A stretch of DNA of 64,000 nt from Thiobacillus sp. 63-78 (lineage in GTDB: Bacteria; Pseudomonadota; Gammaproteobacteria; Burkholderiales; Thiobacillaceae): the NCBI GenBank assembly GCA_001899765.1, contig MKWM01000038.1, positions 1 through 64,000 on the forward strand, given 5' to 3'. Numbering within the stretch: the stretch's first letter is position 1; the number at the start of each line of letters is the position of its first letter. A program made the position numbers and the translations under genes. A model generated the notes under the pieces. That model did no database searches. It was not told where the DNA came from and saw nothing but the letters and a program-made list of their open reading frames with translations. This document shows, piece after piece, positions 8,405 through 17,922 of the stretch.

Positions 8405-10137
8405 AACGACACCCCGAGCGAGAAATGCAGGCGGAATTGACGGGTGGCTTCGCCATACGCCAGGTCGAGGTTCACCGGCCCCACCGGCGAGCGGTAGCGC
8501 GCGCCGAAGCCGTAGCCGAACACCGGCGACAGCCGGCCTGGCACATCGGCTGCATCGCCCCCATCGACAAACAGCGCCATGCCCCAGTCGCTGTTGAAGA
8601 AATAGTTGTATTCGGCACTGCCCGTGGCGAGATAGCGTACCGATTCCACCCCGCCGGCCAGTGCGTGCCCCAGGCTCTGGTAGGCGTAGCCGCGCACCGA
8701 ATTATCGCCGCCGGCCCGGAACAGGAAGTCGGTGGGAATGCCGTCACGGGTGTCCGCCAGCACACTGCCGAACTCGCCGCGCAGGATCAGACGGCCGTGG
8801 GGACCCGCCGGGAAATACTGGGTATGCCGGGCATACAGACGGATGAAATTGGTATCCGACAACAGGGCGGCCGCCGCGCCGCCGCCTTGCAGGGTCAGCA
8901 CATGGCCGCGGCGCGGGTAGAACGCGTGCCCCACCGTGCGCTGCGTCCACGCATAGTTTGCCGTCAACGCCTGGTTGCGCGCATTGAGCACGTCGCCGAT
9001 GCTCTGCTGCTCGGTCTGGTATTGCAGCGACAGCGTGGTCTCGATCTGCCCGCGCGTGCGGCTGCGCTTGGCCACCGCCAGCGTGGAGCGGGTCTTCTGG
9101 CCCTTGATGTCCTCATGTTTGAGCTGGGCACCGAGGCTGTTCTCGTAGCCGGAGGACGTCCGCGGCCAGGCGAGTTCCGCCGCGCCGGATTGCTGCGTGG
9201 TTTCGATACGCGCATCGAGTTTCAGACGCAGGCCGCGATCGGCGATGTTACGCATCAGCCACCCTGTCTGCAGCCGCGCGCCGGTATCCGTACTCACGCC
9301 CACGCCCACGCTGAAGCGTTTTTCCGGCCGCTCCACCACGTCGACCAGAACCGGCACGGCTGCCGCCAGAGCGGGATCGGGCTCGATGTGGACCGTGGCA
9401 TGCGTGTAATAGCCGCTCGCTTCCAGCGCCAGCTGGTAATCGAGCAGATCCTGCTGGCGAAACGGTTTCCCTGGCTTGACGGGGTTGAGGTTGCGGATGA
9501 TCGTTTCGGGATAGCGCCGGGCGCCGCTGACGACCGGCTCGCCATAGAAGAATGCCGGCCCGCTGTCGATCGTCAGCGTCAGATCGGCCGCCCGTGTGGC
9601 GGGATCGATGCGTGCCTCGCTCGTCACCAGCCGTGCCGCCGGATAGGTGCTCGCCAGCAAGGGGCGCAGCACGCCCAGCTTGGCCGCGCTCCAGTCCGCC
9701 TGGCGGAACGGCATGCCCTGCCTGAGCGAAAAACCGCGTTCGACACGGCCGCGCAGGCCGGCCGTGTCGGCACGCGTCTTCAGCGCGCCTTCGAATACCA
9801 GCGCCACACTGCGTACGGTCGTGCGCGGACCGGGGTCGATCCGGTAGTCCAGTCGCCAGTCGTCGCCCACCTGTTCCAGCGTACTCTCCACCTGCGGCGA
9901 GAAATAGCCCTCGGTTGCCAGCAGGTCGTGTGCCGTCAGTTCACTCTGCCGCTGCAGCCGCGCGACTTCCTCAGCGTCGGGTTTTTCACCCGAGCGTGCC
10001 GCCCGCACCGTTTCCAGATGCTGCGTCAGAAGCGCCTTGAGCTCATCGGGCGCCTGCACTTCCACCGTCAGCGCGTGCGCAGGCATCGCGGCGAGCGCGG
10101 CAAGAAACAGCACGGTTTTGCAGAAACGGGCAGGCAA
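8401..10137 (-). CDS. tamA: Outer-membrane assembly factor TamA (Omp85 family)
   Basis: This 578-residue Omp85-family outer-membrane protein is the partner of TamB. A signal peptide ends near MPAHA (residue 22). POTRA domains cover about residues 23-270, and a 16-stranded barrel follows. The barrel carries the Omp85 lid-lock motif as NSVRGYAYQSLG and ends in an aromatic FSLGVSF. No ATG exists at a sensible place before the signal peptide; TTG at 10135-10137 is the best start and GTG eight codons on is an alternative. It heads a tamA-tamB pair and possibly a longer minus-strand run. Confidence 0.92.
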   Translation of the reverse strand: MPARFCKTVLFLAALAAMPAHALTVEVQAPDELKALLTQHLETVRAARSGEKPDAEEVARLQRQSELTAHDLLATEGYFSPQVESTLEQVGDDWRLDYRIDPGPRTTVRSVALVFEGALKTRADTAGLRGRVERGFSLRQGMPFRQADWSAAKLGVLRPLLASTYPAARLVTSEARIDPATRAADLTLTIDSGPAFFYGEPVVSGARRYPETIIRNLNPVKPGKPFRQQDLLDYQLALEASGYYTHATVHIEPDPALAAAVPVLVDVVERPEKRFSVGVGVSTDTGARLQTGWLMRNIADRGLRLKLDARIETTQQSGAAELAWPRTSSGYENSLGAQLKHEDIKGQKTRSTLAVAKRSRTRGQIETTLSLQYQTEQQSIGDVLNARNQALTANYAWTQRTVGHAFYPRRGHVLTLQGGGAAAALLSDTNFIRLYARHTQYFPAGPHGRLILRGEFGSVLADTRDGIPTDFLFRAGGDNSVRGYAYQSLGHALAGGVESVRYLATGSAEYNYFFNSDWGMALFVDGGDAADVPGRLSPVFGYGFGARYRSPVGPVNLDLAYGEATRQFRLHFSLGVSF

Positions 10138-10167
10138 GACGATCCACGCGAAAGAAAATGTCAGCCC

Positions 10168-10197
10168 ATTCTAGGGGGTGCGCCGGGGATCGGGCAA
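10168..10197 (-). promoter_or_regulatory. Candidate promoter of tamA-tamB
   Basis: On the minus strand TTGCCC (10192-10197) is followed after 18 bp by TAGAAT (10168-10173), about 30 bp before the proposed TTG start of tamA. The -10 is good and the -35 is half matched. Confidence 0.35.
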
Positions 10198-10316
10198 AAC
10201 CGCGAATGGACATCCGGGCGCCATGGTATCCATTGCGGACATAGGCTATGCTGAGTCTGACTGTCCGGCACGTTCAGGATCGAAGGTCCACGACAATCCC
10301 GGCGCAAGGAGCCCCC

Positions 10317-10829
10317 ATGACGCAGATTGAGGCAACGCTGCTTGGCGTGATGATCGCGACCATCGCGTTGATGATCGGCCTGCTCACTTATCTTCTGTCC
10401 CGGGGACTGCTTCCGCTGACGCCGAGCGGAAAGCTCTGGGACCGCGTGTACGAGCTCGACAAACTCGTTCTTGCCTATCCCGATGTGTTCGTCCGCTTCA
10501 TGCAGGAGTGCCCGCGCACGGCGCCTTTCTTTTATGCGGACCCGAGCGTCGTTCCGCGCACCAGGGACTTCTATCAGTTGAAGGCATTCGTCTACTTCCA
10601 TCTCAACGTCTTCGAGGAGATTTTCCTGACGACGGAGGGCTCCGGCTGGATCGCCCGGCAGTTCGAGCGAAGCGACTGGGACAGCTACATTCTTCGCAAG
10701 ATGCGGCACCCGCTGATCCGCGAAGTCTTCAACCGGGAAGCCCGGCTGATCTACCCCGGAAGGTTCCGCGAATTCATCGAAAAGAACCGGGCGTCCATCG
10801 AAAAGCCGGTCGATCCCGACGCATTCTGA
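10317..10829 (+). CDS. Small membrane-anchored protein of unknown function
   Basis: This 170-residue protein has one strong N-terminal transmembrane helix (about residues 6-30, ATLLGVMIATIALMIGLL) and then a soluble part rich in aromatic and charged residues. The start is set by an AAGGAG ribosome binding site just before ATG 10317; an upstream in-frame codon at 10248 lacks one. The cytosolic or periplasmic part contains KLWDRVYELDKLVLAYPDVF and FYQLKAFVYFHLNVFEEIF, suggesting a helical fold. I do not recognise a family. It stands alone, divergent from tamA and convergent with clpB. Confidence 0.8.
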   Translation: MTQIEATLLGVMIATIALMIGLLTYLLSRGLLPLTPSGKLWDRVYELDKLVLAYPDVFVRFMQECPRTAPFFYADPSVVPRTRDFYQLKAFVYFHLNVFEEIFLTTEGSGWIARQFERSDWDSYILRKMRHPLIREVFNREARLIYPGRFREFIEKNRASIEKPVDPDAF

Positions 10830-10879
10830 GCGGATGCCGCCGCGCCTGCGTATGCGAGCCCCATGGCAGGCGCAGCGAT

Positions 10880-10909
10880 AAAAAAAGAGGGTGGCAATCC
10901 CCACCCTCT
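10880..10909 (-). terminator. Rho-independent terminator after clpB
   Basis: A 9-bp perfect stem (AGAGGGTGG 10886-10894 with CCACCCTCT 10901-10909, 6-base loop) is followed on the minus strand by seven T residues (10880-10886). It lies 20 bp past the clpB stop. The stem could also end the convergent plus-strand gene, though without a T tract on that side. Confidence 0.85.
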
Positions 10910-10928
10910 GCATGCCTGTCCAGCCTGA

Positions 10929-13520
<2,592 letters not shown>

Positions 13521-13557
13521 GGGTGACCTCGTGCTTAAGGTATATTGAATGTCAGCT

Positions 13558-13585
13558 AAATGATGCCTTGCCGGGCGATTTCAAC
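13558..13585 (-). promoter_or_regulatory. Possible sigma-32 (heat shock) promoter of clpB
   Basis: On the minus strand GTTGAAA (13579-13585) resembles the sigma-32 -35 element CTTGAAA. The downstream segment around 13558-13568 (GGCATCATTT) only partly resembles CCCCATNT. It lies about 40 bp before the clpB ATG. The placement fits the known heat-shock control of clpB; the sequence match alone is modest. Confidence 0.35.
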
Positions 13586-13590
13586 CCTTT

Positions 13591-14505
13591 ATGTCTGAAT
13601 TGAATGTAGAACAGGTTTTGTCCGATGTCGCGCGCGCGCTGGCCGAAGACGTCGGCTTCCCTCTCCCCAACCCTCTCCCGTTTGCGGGAGAGGGTGCGAG
13701 CGCTGCGCTGCGCGCGCCCGAAGCGATTAACGATCTGACCGCCCAGCTGATCCCCGCAGCGCAAACCGCCCGCGCCCGCGTCATCAGCCGCGAGCCCGCC
13801 GTGGTCGCCGGCCGGCCGTGGTTCGACGCCTGTTTCCGCGCACTCGACCCCGCCTGCATCCTCGACTGGCGGGTTGACGAGGGCGACGTCGTCGCCGCCG
13901 GCAGCGTGCTGGTAGACATCGGCGGCAATGCCCGCGCGCTACTGACCGCCGAACGCCCGGCGCTGAATTTCCTGCAGACGCTGTCGGCGGTGGCCACCGC
14001 CACCCGGCCCTACGTCGAGGCGGTGCGCGGCACCCACGCCGCCATCCTCGATACCCGCAAGACCCTGCCCGGCCTACGCATCGCCGAGAAATACGCGGTG
14101 CGGGCCGGCGGCGGACAGAACCAGCGCGTGGGTCTCTTCGACGGCATCCTGATCAAAGAAAACCACATCGCGGCGGCGGGCGGCATCGCGCAGGTGCTCG
14201 ACGCCGCGTTCCGCCTGGCGCAAGACAGGATCAGCGTGCAGATCGAGGTGGAAAACCTCGACGAGCTCGGTCAGGCCCTCGCCGCCGGCGCGCCGCTGAT
14301 CCTGCTCGACAACTTCAGCCTGGCCGACCTGCGCCACGCGGTGCAGCTCACCCACGGCCGCGCCCTGCTCGAAGCGTCCGGCAACATCACCCTGGAGACG
14401 GTGCGCGCGGTGGCCGAAACCGGGGTCGACCGCATTTCCATCGGCGGCCTCACCAAGCACATCCGTGCGGTCGACCTGTCGATGCGCATCGACGCCGATG
14501 ATTGA
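13591..14505 (+). CDS. nadC: Nicotinate-nucleotide pyrophosphorylase (carboxylating), with an in-frame repeat insertion
   Basis: This 304-residue quinolinate phosphoribosyltransferase makes nicotinate mononucleotide, CO2 and pyrophosphate from quinolinate and PRPP in de novo NAD synthesis. Typical motifs are present: LNFLQTLSAVAT, DTRKTLPGLR with the substrate-binding Arg and Lys, KENHI, and the C-terminal SIGGLTKH. Most NadC proteins read EDxGxGDLT near residue 20; here EDVG (19-22) is separated from DLT (48-50) by about 25 extra residues. The DNA of that insert is a palindromic repeat (separate entry). The frame stays open, so the enzyme may still work. No clear ribosome binding site precedes ATG 13591. 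Confidence 0.94.
   Translation: MSELNVEQVLSDVARALAEDVGFPLPNPLPFAGEGASAALRAPEAINDLTAQLIPAAQTARARVISREPAVVAGRPWFDACFRALDPACILDWRVDEGDVVAAGSVLVDIGGNARALLTAERPALNFLQTLSAVATATRPYVEAVRGTHAAILDTRKTLPGLRIAEKYAVRAGGGQNQRVGLFDGILIKENHIAAAGGIAQVLDAAFRLAQDRISVQIEVENLDELGQALAAGAPLILLDNFSLADLRHAVQLTHGRALLEASGNITLETVRAVAETGVDRISIGGLTKHIRAVDLSMRIDADD
13657..13705 (+). repeat. Palindromic repeat inserted in frame in nadC
   Basis: Arms CCCTCTCCCG (13671-13680) and CGGGAGAGGG (13685-13694) are perfect 10-bp inverted repeats around a 4-base TTTG loop, preceded by a related CCCTCTCCCC at 13659-13668. It is read as FPLPNPLPFAGEGAS in NadC residues 23-37. A near-identical element sits inside nadE at about 19845-19895 and is read in the same phase. 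Confidence 0.8.
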
Positions 14506-14683
14506 GCTTGTCCGTGCCCGCTACGACGACCCCGTACACGATCGCGGTGCCTGCAAGCTGACGCTGGAAGGACTTTCCGGCAACCGCGCCGCACGGGCGC
14601 GCTACGAAAAGCCGGGCTTCGACGACTACCGGCTCGATCCCGCCATGGGCGACGCGCGGTTCATGCAGAAGTGGCTGGCCTGA
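14498..14683 (+). pseudogene. Remnant of a GNAT-family N-acetyltransferase
   Basis: From ATG 14498, overlapping the nadC stop, 61 residues are open. The middle and end (KLTLEGLSGNRAARARYEKPGF, then LDPAMGDARFMQKWL) closely match the C-terminal quarter of GNAT acetyltransferases, where the consensus is KLTLEVLSGNxxAxxLYxxxGF. The acetyl-CoA binding motif A and the N-terminal strands are missing. The usual LYxxxGF has become RYEKPGF, with a Pro that would disturb the helix. This is best read as a decayed fragment rather than a functional gene. It runs into the start of the DNA ligase gene by 13 bp. Confidence 0.7.
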
Positions 14684-15513
14684 GCCGCATCCTGTTCGTG
14701 CTGTGCCTGGCGCTGGCCTCGCCTCCGGCATGGAGCGACAGCGCCCCGCCGATGCTGCTGGCCGAGGTGTACGCGGCCGGCATCGATGTCACGCAATACT
14801 GGGTAAGCGAGAAGCACGACGGCGTACGCGCCCAATGGAACGGCCAGACGCTGCGCTTTCGCGGTGGCGGCCGTGTACCGGCGCCGACGTGGTTCACGGC
14901 GGGCTTCCCGGCGACGCCACTGGACGGCGAACTCTGGATCGGGCGCGGCCGCTTCGATGCGCTGTCGGGGACGGTGCGAAAACTCGACCCCGTGGATGCC
15001 GAATGGCGGCAGGTGCGCTATCTGGTGTTCGAATTGCCCGGCGCGGCGGGTGATTTCAGCGCACGCGTGCTGCAGATGCAGACGATCGTCGCGCGGGCGG
15101 CCGTGCCCTGGCTTGAGGCCGTCGAACAGACGCGCGTGACCGATCACAGCATGCTGATGAAGCAGCTCGACGCCGTGACGCACGCGGGTGGTGAAGGCCT
15201 GATGCTGCACCGCGCCGATGCGCCCTATCTCACCGGCCGCCGCGACGCGCTGCTGAAGTTGAAACCCTGGCTCGACGCCGAGGCGGTCGTCGTCGGCCAC
15301 CTCCCCGGCAAGGGTAAATACCGGGGCATGACCGGCGCGCTCCTGATGGAAATGCCGGACGGCAAACGCTTCCGCCTCGGCAGCGGTCTCCCGGATACAT
15401 TGCGCCGCCGGCCGCCGCCTCTCGGTGCACGCATCACCTACCACTATCAGCAAACGACGAAAAAAGGCGTGCCGCGTTTCCCGCACTATTTGCGCGTACG
15501 GGATGCTTTTTAG
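14671..15513 (+). CDS. ligE: ATP-dependent DNA ligase with signal peptide (Lig E type)
   Basis: This 280-residue minimal ligase has a predicted export signal (LSRILFVLCLALASPPAWS), as in the Lig E group of gram-negative bacteria. Motif I is SEKHDGVRA, with the Lys that takes up AMP. Motif III is near YLVFELPG, motif IV is EGLMLH, and motif V is LLKLKPWLDAEAVVVG. A short C-terminal OB domain follows (about 205-280), with GALLMEMPDGKRFRLGSG. No zinc-finger or BRCT domain is present. The start is GTG 14671; the leader would place the enzyme in the periplasm, where roles in processing incoming DNA have been proposed for the group. Confidence 0.87.
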   Translation: MAGLSRILFVLCLALASPPAWSDSAPPMLLAEVYAAGIDVTQYWVSEKHDGVRAQWNGQTLRFRGGGRVPAPTWFTAGFPATPLDGELWIGRGRFDALSGTVRKLDPVDAEWRQVRYLVFELPGAAGDFSARVLQMQTIVARAAVPWLEAVEQTRVTDHSMLMKQLDAVTHAGGEGLMLHRADAPYLTGRRDALLKLKPWLDAEAVVVGHLPGKGKYRGMTGALLMEMPDGKRFRLGSGLPDTLRRRPPPLGARITYHYQQTTKKGVPRFPHYLRVRDAF

Positions 15514-15553
15514 GGGATCGGGGCAGGGTCCGGCGTCATTGCGCGAGCCTGCT

Positions 15554-16138
15554 TCAGGATTTCTCCTGGCGAAGCGCACGCTCGATACGGGGGTCGGGCA
15601 CCAGCCACAGGATCGCCACGCATACATAGATCGCCTGCGCGATCCAGGGCGCCAGGAAGGTCGCGGCGATGGCAGTGCCATAGAGAACCGGCGACAGCTT
15701 GCCTTTCCAGTCCCACCCCACGGCGCGCCGGAGAACCGAGGCCGTTCCCTCGGAGGCGATGATCGCCTGTTCCAGCAGCCAGTAGGCGATCGCCGCCATC
15801 AGCAAAACCACTCCATACAACGCCGTAGGCATGGCAGCGAAGTGGTTCTCGCCCATCCAGCCGGTGGTGACTGGAAACAGCGACAGCCAGAACAGCAGAT
15901 GAAGATTCGCCCACAGCATGCGCCCGGTGACCCGGGTGGCGGTATGCAGCATGTGATGGTGGTTGTTCCAGTAGATGCCAATGTAGACGAAGCTCAGCAC
16001 GTAGCTGAGAAAAGCCGGTAGCAGCGGCAGCAAGGCATCCAGTGTCTCGCCATGAGGGACTTTCAACTCCAGCACCATGATGGTGATGATGATGGCCAGA
16101 ACGCCGTCGCTGAAGGCTTCGAGTCGGGTCTTTCCCAT
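15554..16138 (-). CDS. TMEM175-family potassium channel-like membrane protein
   Basis: This 194-residue membrane protein has about six hydrophobic helices. The N-terminal motif RLEAFSDGVLAIIITIMVLEL carries the RxxxFSDG signature of the TMEM175/DUF1211 family, whose bacterial members form K+-selective tetrameric pores. ATG 16138 is chosen over an upstream codon because it places RLEAFSDG at the N-terminus and follows a GGGAGAA ribosome binding site. The second helix carries the His-rich IYWNNHHHM, also usual for the family. It stands alone on the minus strand, convergent with the ligase gene. Confidence 0.82.
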   Translation of the reverse strand: MGKTRLEAFSDGVLAIIITIMVLELKVPHGETLDALLPLLPAFLSYVLSFVYIGIYWNNHHHMLHTATRVTGRMLWANLHLLFWLSLFPVTTGWMGENHFAAMPTALYGVVLLMAAIAYWLLEQAIIASEGTASVLRRAVGWDWKGKLSPVLYGTAIAATFLAPWIAQAIYVCVAILWLVPDPRIERALRQEKS

Positions 16139-16192
16139 GTTTCTCCCTTGGGGTGCAGTGATGGCCTGCCTTTGCGGCCAGGGTCGCAACGT

Positions 16193-16948
16193 TTACGTCA
16201 GCCAGATCAGCGAGGCCATGCGCCCGGTCACGCCGTCGCGGCGATAGGAAAAGAACACGTCGGTCTCGCTGAAGGTGCAGCGCCCGCCGCCGTAGATCGC
16301 CTGCACCCCGATGCGATCAAGGCGGATGCGCGCGAGCTGGTAGAGGTCGGCGAGCCATTTTCCCGGCACGGGCTGCGGGACGAATGCAGCGGCGGCTTCG
16401 GGATGCCGGTCGACAAAGGCCTCGCGCACCTCGTCGCCCACTTCGAACGCCCGCGGGCCGATGGCGGCGCCCATCCAGGCGAGAACCGCATCCGGCGGCA
16501 CCTGCATGGCGGCGACGGCGGCTTCGAGTACGCCGTCGGCGAGTCCGCGCCAGCCGGCGTGGGCGGCGGCGACGACGCTGCCGGCGCGGTCGCAGAACAG
16601 CACCGGCAGGCAGTCCGCGGTGAGCACCGCGCAGACCTGCCCCGCCTGGCGGGTGAAGGCGGCGTCGGCTTCGCGCTCGGCGTCGCGCCCGAGTTCGACC
16701 ACGCGCGCGCTGTGCACCTGCCCGAGCCAGCCCGGCTCGGCGGGCAGCCGTTCCCGCAGGCGCGCACGGTTGGCGGCGACGCGGGCCGGATCGTCGCCGA
16801 CGTGGTCGCCGAGGTTAAGGCTCGCCCAGGCAGCCTGGCTTACGCCTCCAGTTCGGGTGGTCATCAGGCTTCTGACCCGCGCGGGCGCAGGCCAGTCGGG
16901 AACCACAGGCTTCGACAAGCTCAGCCCGAACGGTATTGATTGCTTCAC
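16193..16948 (-). CDS. pgeF: Purine nucleoside phosphorylase / polyphenol oxidase YfiH (PgeF), repeat at the N-terminus
   Basis: This roughly 251-residue protein of the YfiH/laccase-like family acts on purine nucleosides or peptidoglycan-linked substrates depending on the study. Metal and active-site motifs are TADCLPVLFCD, AAAHAGWRGL and the C-terminal GGGRCTFSE. E. coli YfiH begins just before IVPQWP; here VVPDWPAPARV is preceded by about 12 residues encoded by a dispersed repeat (PFGLSLSKP). The best start is GTG 16948, overlapping the rluD stop as GTGA. An earlier in-frame start inside rluD is rejected. Gene order rluD-pgeF is common in proteobacteria. Confidence 0.88.
   Translation of the reverse strand: MKQSIPFGLSLSKPVVPDWPAPARVRSLMTTRTGGVSQAAWASLNLGDHVGDDPARVAANRARLRERLPAEPGWLGQVHSARVVELGRDAEREADAAFTRQAGQVCAVLTADCLPVLFCDRAGSVVAAAHAGWRGLADGVLEAAVAAMQVPPDAVLAWMGAAIGPRAFEVGDEVREAFVDRHPEAAAAFVPQPVPGKWLADLYQLARIRLDRIGVQAIYGGGRCTFSETDVFFSYRRDGVTGRMASLIWLT
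16904..16932. repeat. Dispersed repeat at the 5' end of pgeF
   Basis: The segment acaggcttcgacaagctc followed by agcccgaacgg is, from memory, a sequence found many times in proteobacterial genomes (the reverse reads gttcgggctgagcttgtcg). Here it is read as the N-terminal residues PFGLSLSKPV of PgeF. Confidence 0.6.
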
Positions 16949-17922
16949 TTGCCCCAGTCGGTGTCGTCGCGCAGCGCCGCCAGCAGCGAGGCGAAGTCGG
17001 GCGGCAGCGGGCATTCCCACTGCATGGATTCCCGGGTGACCGGGTGGATCAGGCCCAGTCGCTCGGCGTGCAGCGCCTGGCGCGGGAACGGAATCTTGAG
17101 ATGACTGCGGCGGCTGGCGCTGTAGACCTGCTCGCCGACCAGCGGGTGGCCGATGTGCTGCATGTGGACGCGGATCTGGTGGGTGCGGCCGGTTTCCAGC
17201 CGGCAGCGCAGCAGCGTCACGCCGGGGAAGCGTTCGACCACGTCGTAATGCGTGACGGCCAGCTTGCCCATGCTGTGCACGGTGCGCCGGGTGCGGTTGT
17301 GCGGATCGCGCGCCAGCGGCTCGTCGACGGTGCCCGCGTGGTCGACCTCGCCATACACCAGGGCGAGGTATTCGCGCTTGACGGTACGCGCCTGCAACTG
17401 GCGCACCAGGTCGGTATGGGCCTGCAGGGTTTTGGCGACGACCAGCAGGCCGGAGGTGTCCTTGTCGAGCCGGTGCACGATGCCGGCGCGCGGCAGTTCG
17501 GCCGACTGCGGCACCCGGTGCAGCAGCGCGTTCAACAGCGTGCCGCGCGGATTGCCGCTGCCGGGATGGACCACCAGCCCGACCGGTTTGTCGATCACCA
17601 GCAGCACCGGATCTTCGAACACCACGTTGAGCGGGATGGCCTCCGGCGCGTCGGGCGTGGCGTCCGGATCGGGCTCGATTTCGACCCGCACCGCCTCGCC
17701 GCCGCTGACCTTCATCCTGGTCGTGCCCCAGGCATCGTCCACCGCGATCTTGCGCGCACGGATCCAGTTCTGGATGCGGTTGCGCGAAAATTCCGGCAGC
17801 AGGGCGGCCAGGGCCTGATCCAGGCGCTGGCCGCCCTGTGCGTCGGGGATCACCAGCTCGCGGACGCCGTCCCCGCTATTTCCCTTATAATCGTCCGACA
17901 AATTTTCTGTGTCTTTTCCCAT
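16945..17922 (-). CDS. rluD: 23S rRNA pseudouridine(1911/1915/1917) synthase RluD
   Basis: This 325-residue protein makes three pseudouridines in helix 69 of 23S rRNA. An S4-type RNA-binding domain (residues about 20-85, RLDQALAALLPEFSRNRIQNWI) precedes the catalytic domain. The catalytic Asp lies in AGIVHRLDKDTSGLLVVAKT, and the later KREYLALVYG and GRTHQIRVHMQHIGHPLVG motifs are intact. The start at 17922 (ATG, MGKDTENL) is chosen because longer forms run back into bamD. The start codon interlocks with that of divergent bamD, so the rluD promoter must lie inside bamD, or rluD uses a later start. Confidence 0.92.
   Translation of the reverse strand: MGKDTENLSDDYKGNSGDGVRELVIPDAQGGQRLDQALAALLPEFSRNRIQNWIRARKIAVDDAWGTTRMKVSGGEAVRVEIEPDPDATPDAPEAIPLNVVFEDPVLLVIDKPVGLVVHPGSGNPRGTLLNALLHRVPQSAELPRAGIVHRLDKDTSGLLVVAKTLQAHTDLVRQLQARTVKREYLALVYGEVDHAGTVDEPLARDPHNRTRRTVHSMGKLAVTHYDVVERFPGVTLLRCRLETGRTHQIRVHMQHIGHPLVGEQVYSASRRSHLKIPFPRQALHAERLGLIHPVTRESMQWECPLPPDFASLLAALRDDTDWGK
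17886..17891 (+). promoter_or_regulatory. -10 element of the bamD promoter, inside the 5' end of rluD
   Basis: A perfect TATAAT lies 29 bp before the bamD ATG. No good -35 is seen 16-19 bp upstream, where the sequence is the G+C-rich start of rluD. The element falls within rluD codons 11-12, so promoter and coding sequence share the same bases. Confidence 0.5.

Noticed and set aside
4556-8440. A 1294-codon open frame on the plus strand opposite tamB
   Set aside because: It is the antisense of tamB; the high G+C third positions keep the opposite frame free of stops. The composition (rich in Gln, Arg, His, Ala) is not protein-like.
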